A stretch of DNA of 14,409 bases from Smithella sp. UBA2180 (GTDB taxonomy: Bacteria > Desulfobacterota > Syntrophia > Syntrophales > Smithellaceae): positions 1-14,409 of the forward strand of contig DCVU01000157.1 in the NCBI GenBank assembly GCA_002327415.1. The letters are read 5' to 3'. Shown in pieces: positions 13,875 to 14,409 of this stretch. The position numbers and the translations under genes are program-made. Numbering within the stretch: position 1 is the first letter of the stretch; each line of letters opens with the position of its first letter. Below the pieces are notes generated by a model that ran no database searches, was not told the origin of the DNA, and saw only the letters and a list, made by a program, of their open reading frames with translations.

Positions 13875-14409
13875 ATACTATTCTTTCCCTATTAAGACCG
13901 CGCATACTTTCCTCAATCAACAGTTTGCGGCCAAACAATGAAAGAAACAACTGGGCGCGTATTTTTATGTACGGCATTCTTGGTGTGGTTTTTTGGACAG
14001 GCACTTTTATTATTTTCTATCGCGTATTGTTTTATTTTCAAAGCGTACAGGATTTCGGCGACATATTAGCCATGAAGCTTATTTCAATGCTCGTTATGAC
14101 TTTTTTTACGCTGTTGCTCTTCAGCAATATCATCAATTGCCTTTCTCATCTGTATTTAAGTCAGGATTTACCGCTTCTGCATTCGTTGCCGGTTTCGTCC
14201 AAAGATATTTTTATTTCACGGTGGCTCATCAGCACCTTTGACAGTTCCTGGATGATCGTCGCTTTTAGTCTTCCGGTATTTTTATCGTATGGATTGATTT
14301 ATAAAGCGGGCATCATTTTTTATCTGATCTTTTTTGTCGCAATAATTTTCATGTGTCTTATCGTTTCTGCTCTCAGCGGCATCCTGGTTTTATTTGGAGC
14401 TAAAATACT
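13871..14409 (+). CDS. ABC-2 type transporter permease, N-terminal part (cut by window end)
   Basis: Open from the ATG at 13871, which overlaps the ATPase stop (ATGA), to the end of the window: 179 complete codons. The predicted protein starts MNTILSLLRPRILSSINSL and has four hydrophobic segments at about 31-56, 68-91, 126-146 and 148-175. Between segments two and three is a polar stretch containing SQDLPLLHSLPVSSKDIF; a phrase of the type 'LP.S..DIF..R' is usual in permeases of large ABC-2 exporters. This matches the membrane partner of the ATPase. Length, C-terminus and substrate are unknown because the gene runs out of the window. Confidence 0.85.
   Translation, partial: MNTILSLLRPRILSSINSLRPNNERNNWARIFMYGILGVVFWTGTFIIFYRVLFYFQSVQDFGDILAMKLISMLVMTFFTLLLFSNIINCLSHLYLSQDLPLLHSLPVSSKDIFISRWLISTFDSSWMIVAFSLPVFLSYGLIYKAGIIFYLIFFVAIIFMCLIVSALSGILVLFGAKI

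Overview
The window looks like a chromosomal segment of a Gram-negative anaerobe, most likely a member of the Desulfobacterota (former Deltaproteobacteria, possibly the Syntrophus/Smithella side). This rests on the ispG-proS-relA/spoT gene order, the short pyruvoyl-type Psd next to PssA, and the protein style. It is inference; no rRNA or other marker is present. The DNA is moderately AT-rich. I see no tRNA, rRNA, CRISPR array, transposase or phage gene.

Layout. (1) Bases 23-715, minus strand: an exported N-acetylmuramoyl-L-alanine amidase with its own strong sigma70-like promoter (745-772). (2) Bases 716-933: a gap holding a GC-richer island with nested inverted repeats that also reads as a start-less 46-codon open frame. 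(3) Bases 934-5912, minus strand: a tight ispG-proS-relA/spoT operon covering isoprenoid precursor synthesis, prolyl-tRNA charging and (p)ppGpp metabolism. (4) Bases 5913-6296: a 384-bp non-coding gap with four perfect inverted repeats, three of them each preceded by the same TCATTA motif. (5) Bases 6297-11428, minus strand: a six-gene operon in transcription order psd, pssA, rsmD, coaD, an aspartate-type aminotransferase, and a PurF-like protein. (6) Bases 11429-11679: a divergent control region with candidate promoters in both directions and a hairpin followed by a T run. (7) Bases 11680-14409, plus strand: a membrane-anchored transglutaminase-like protease, an ABC ATPase and the first part of an ABC permease, all overlapping by four bases.

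How the genes work together. The large minus-strand operon makes phosphatidylethanolamine (PssA then Psd) and carries housekeeping functions in CoA synthesis, 16S rRNA methylation and amino-acid/nucleotide metabolism. The ispG operon is also housekeeping. The plus-strand operon is the least understood part: a periplasm-facing Cys-His-Asp enzyme translationally coupled to an ABC-2 type exporter. The most notable single gene is the PurF-like one. It keeps the PRPP loop and four Fe-S-type cysteines but starts Met-Gly-Gly, so it lacks the N-terminal nucleophile cysteine of the glutaminase.
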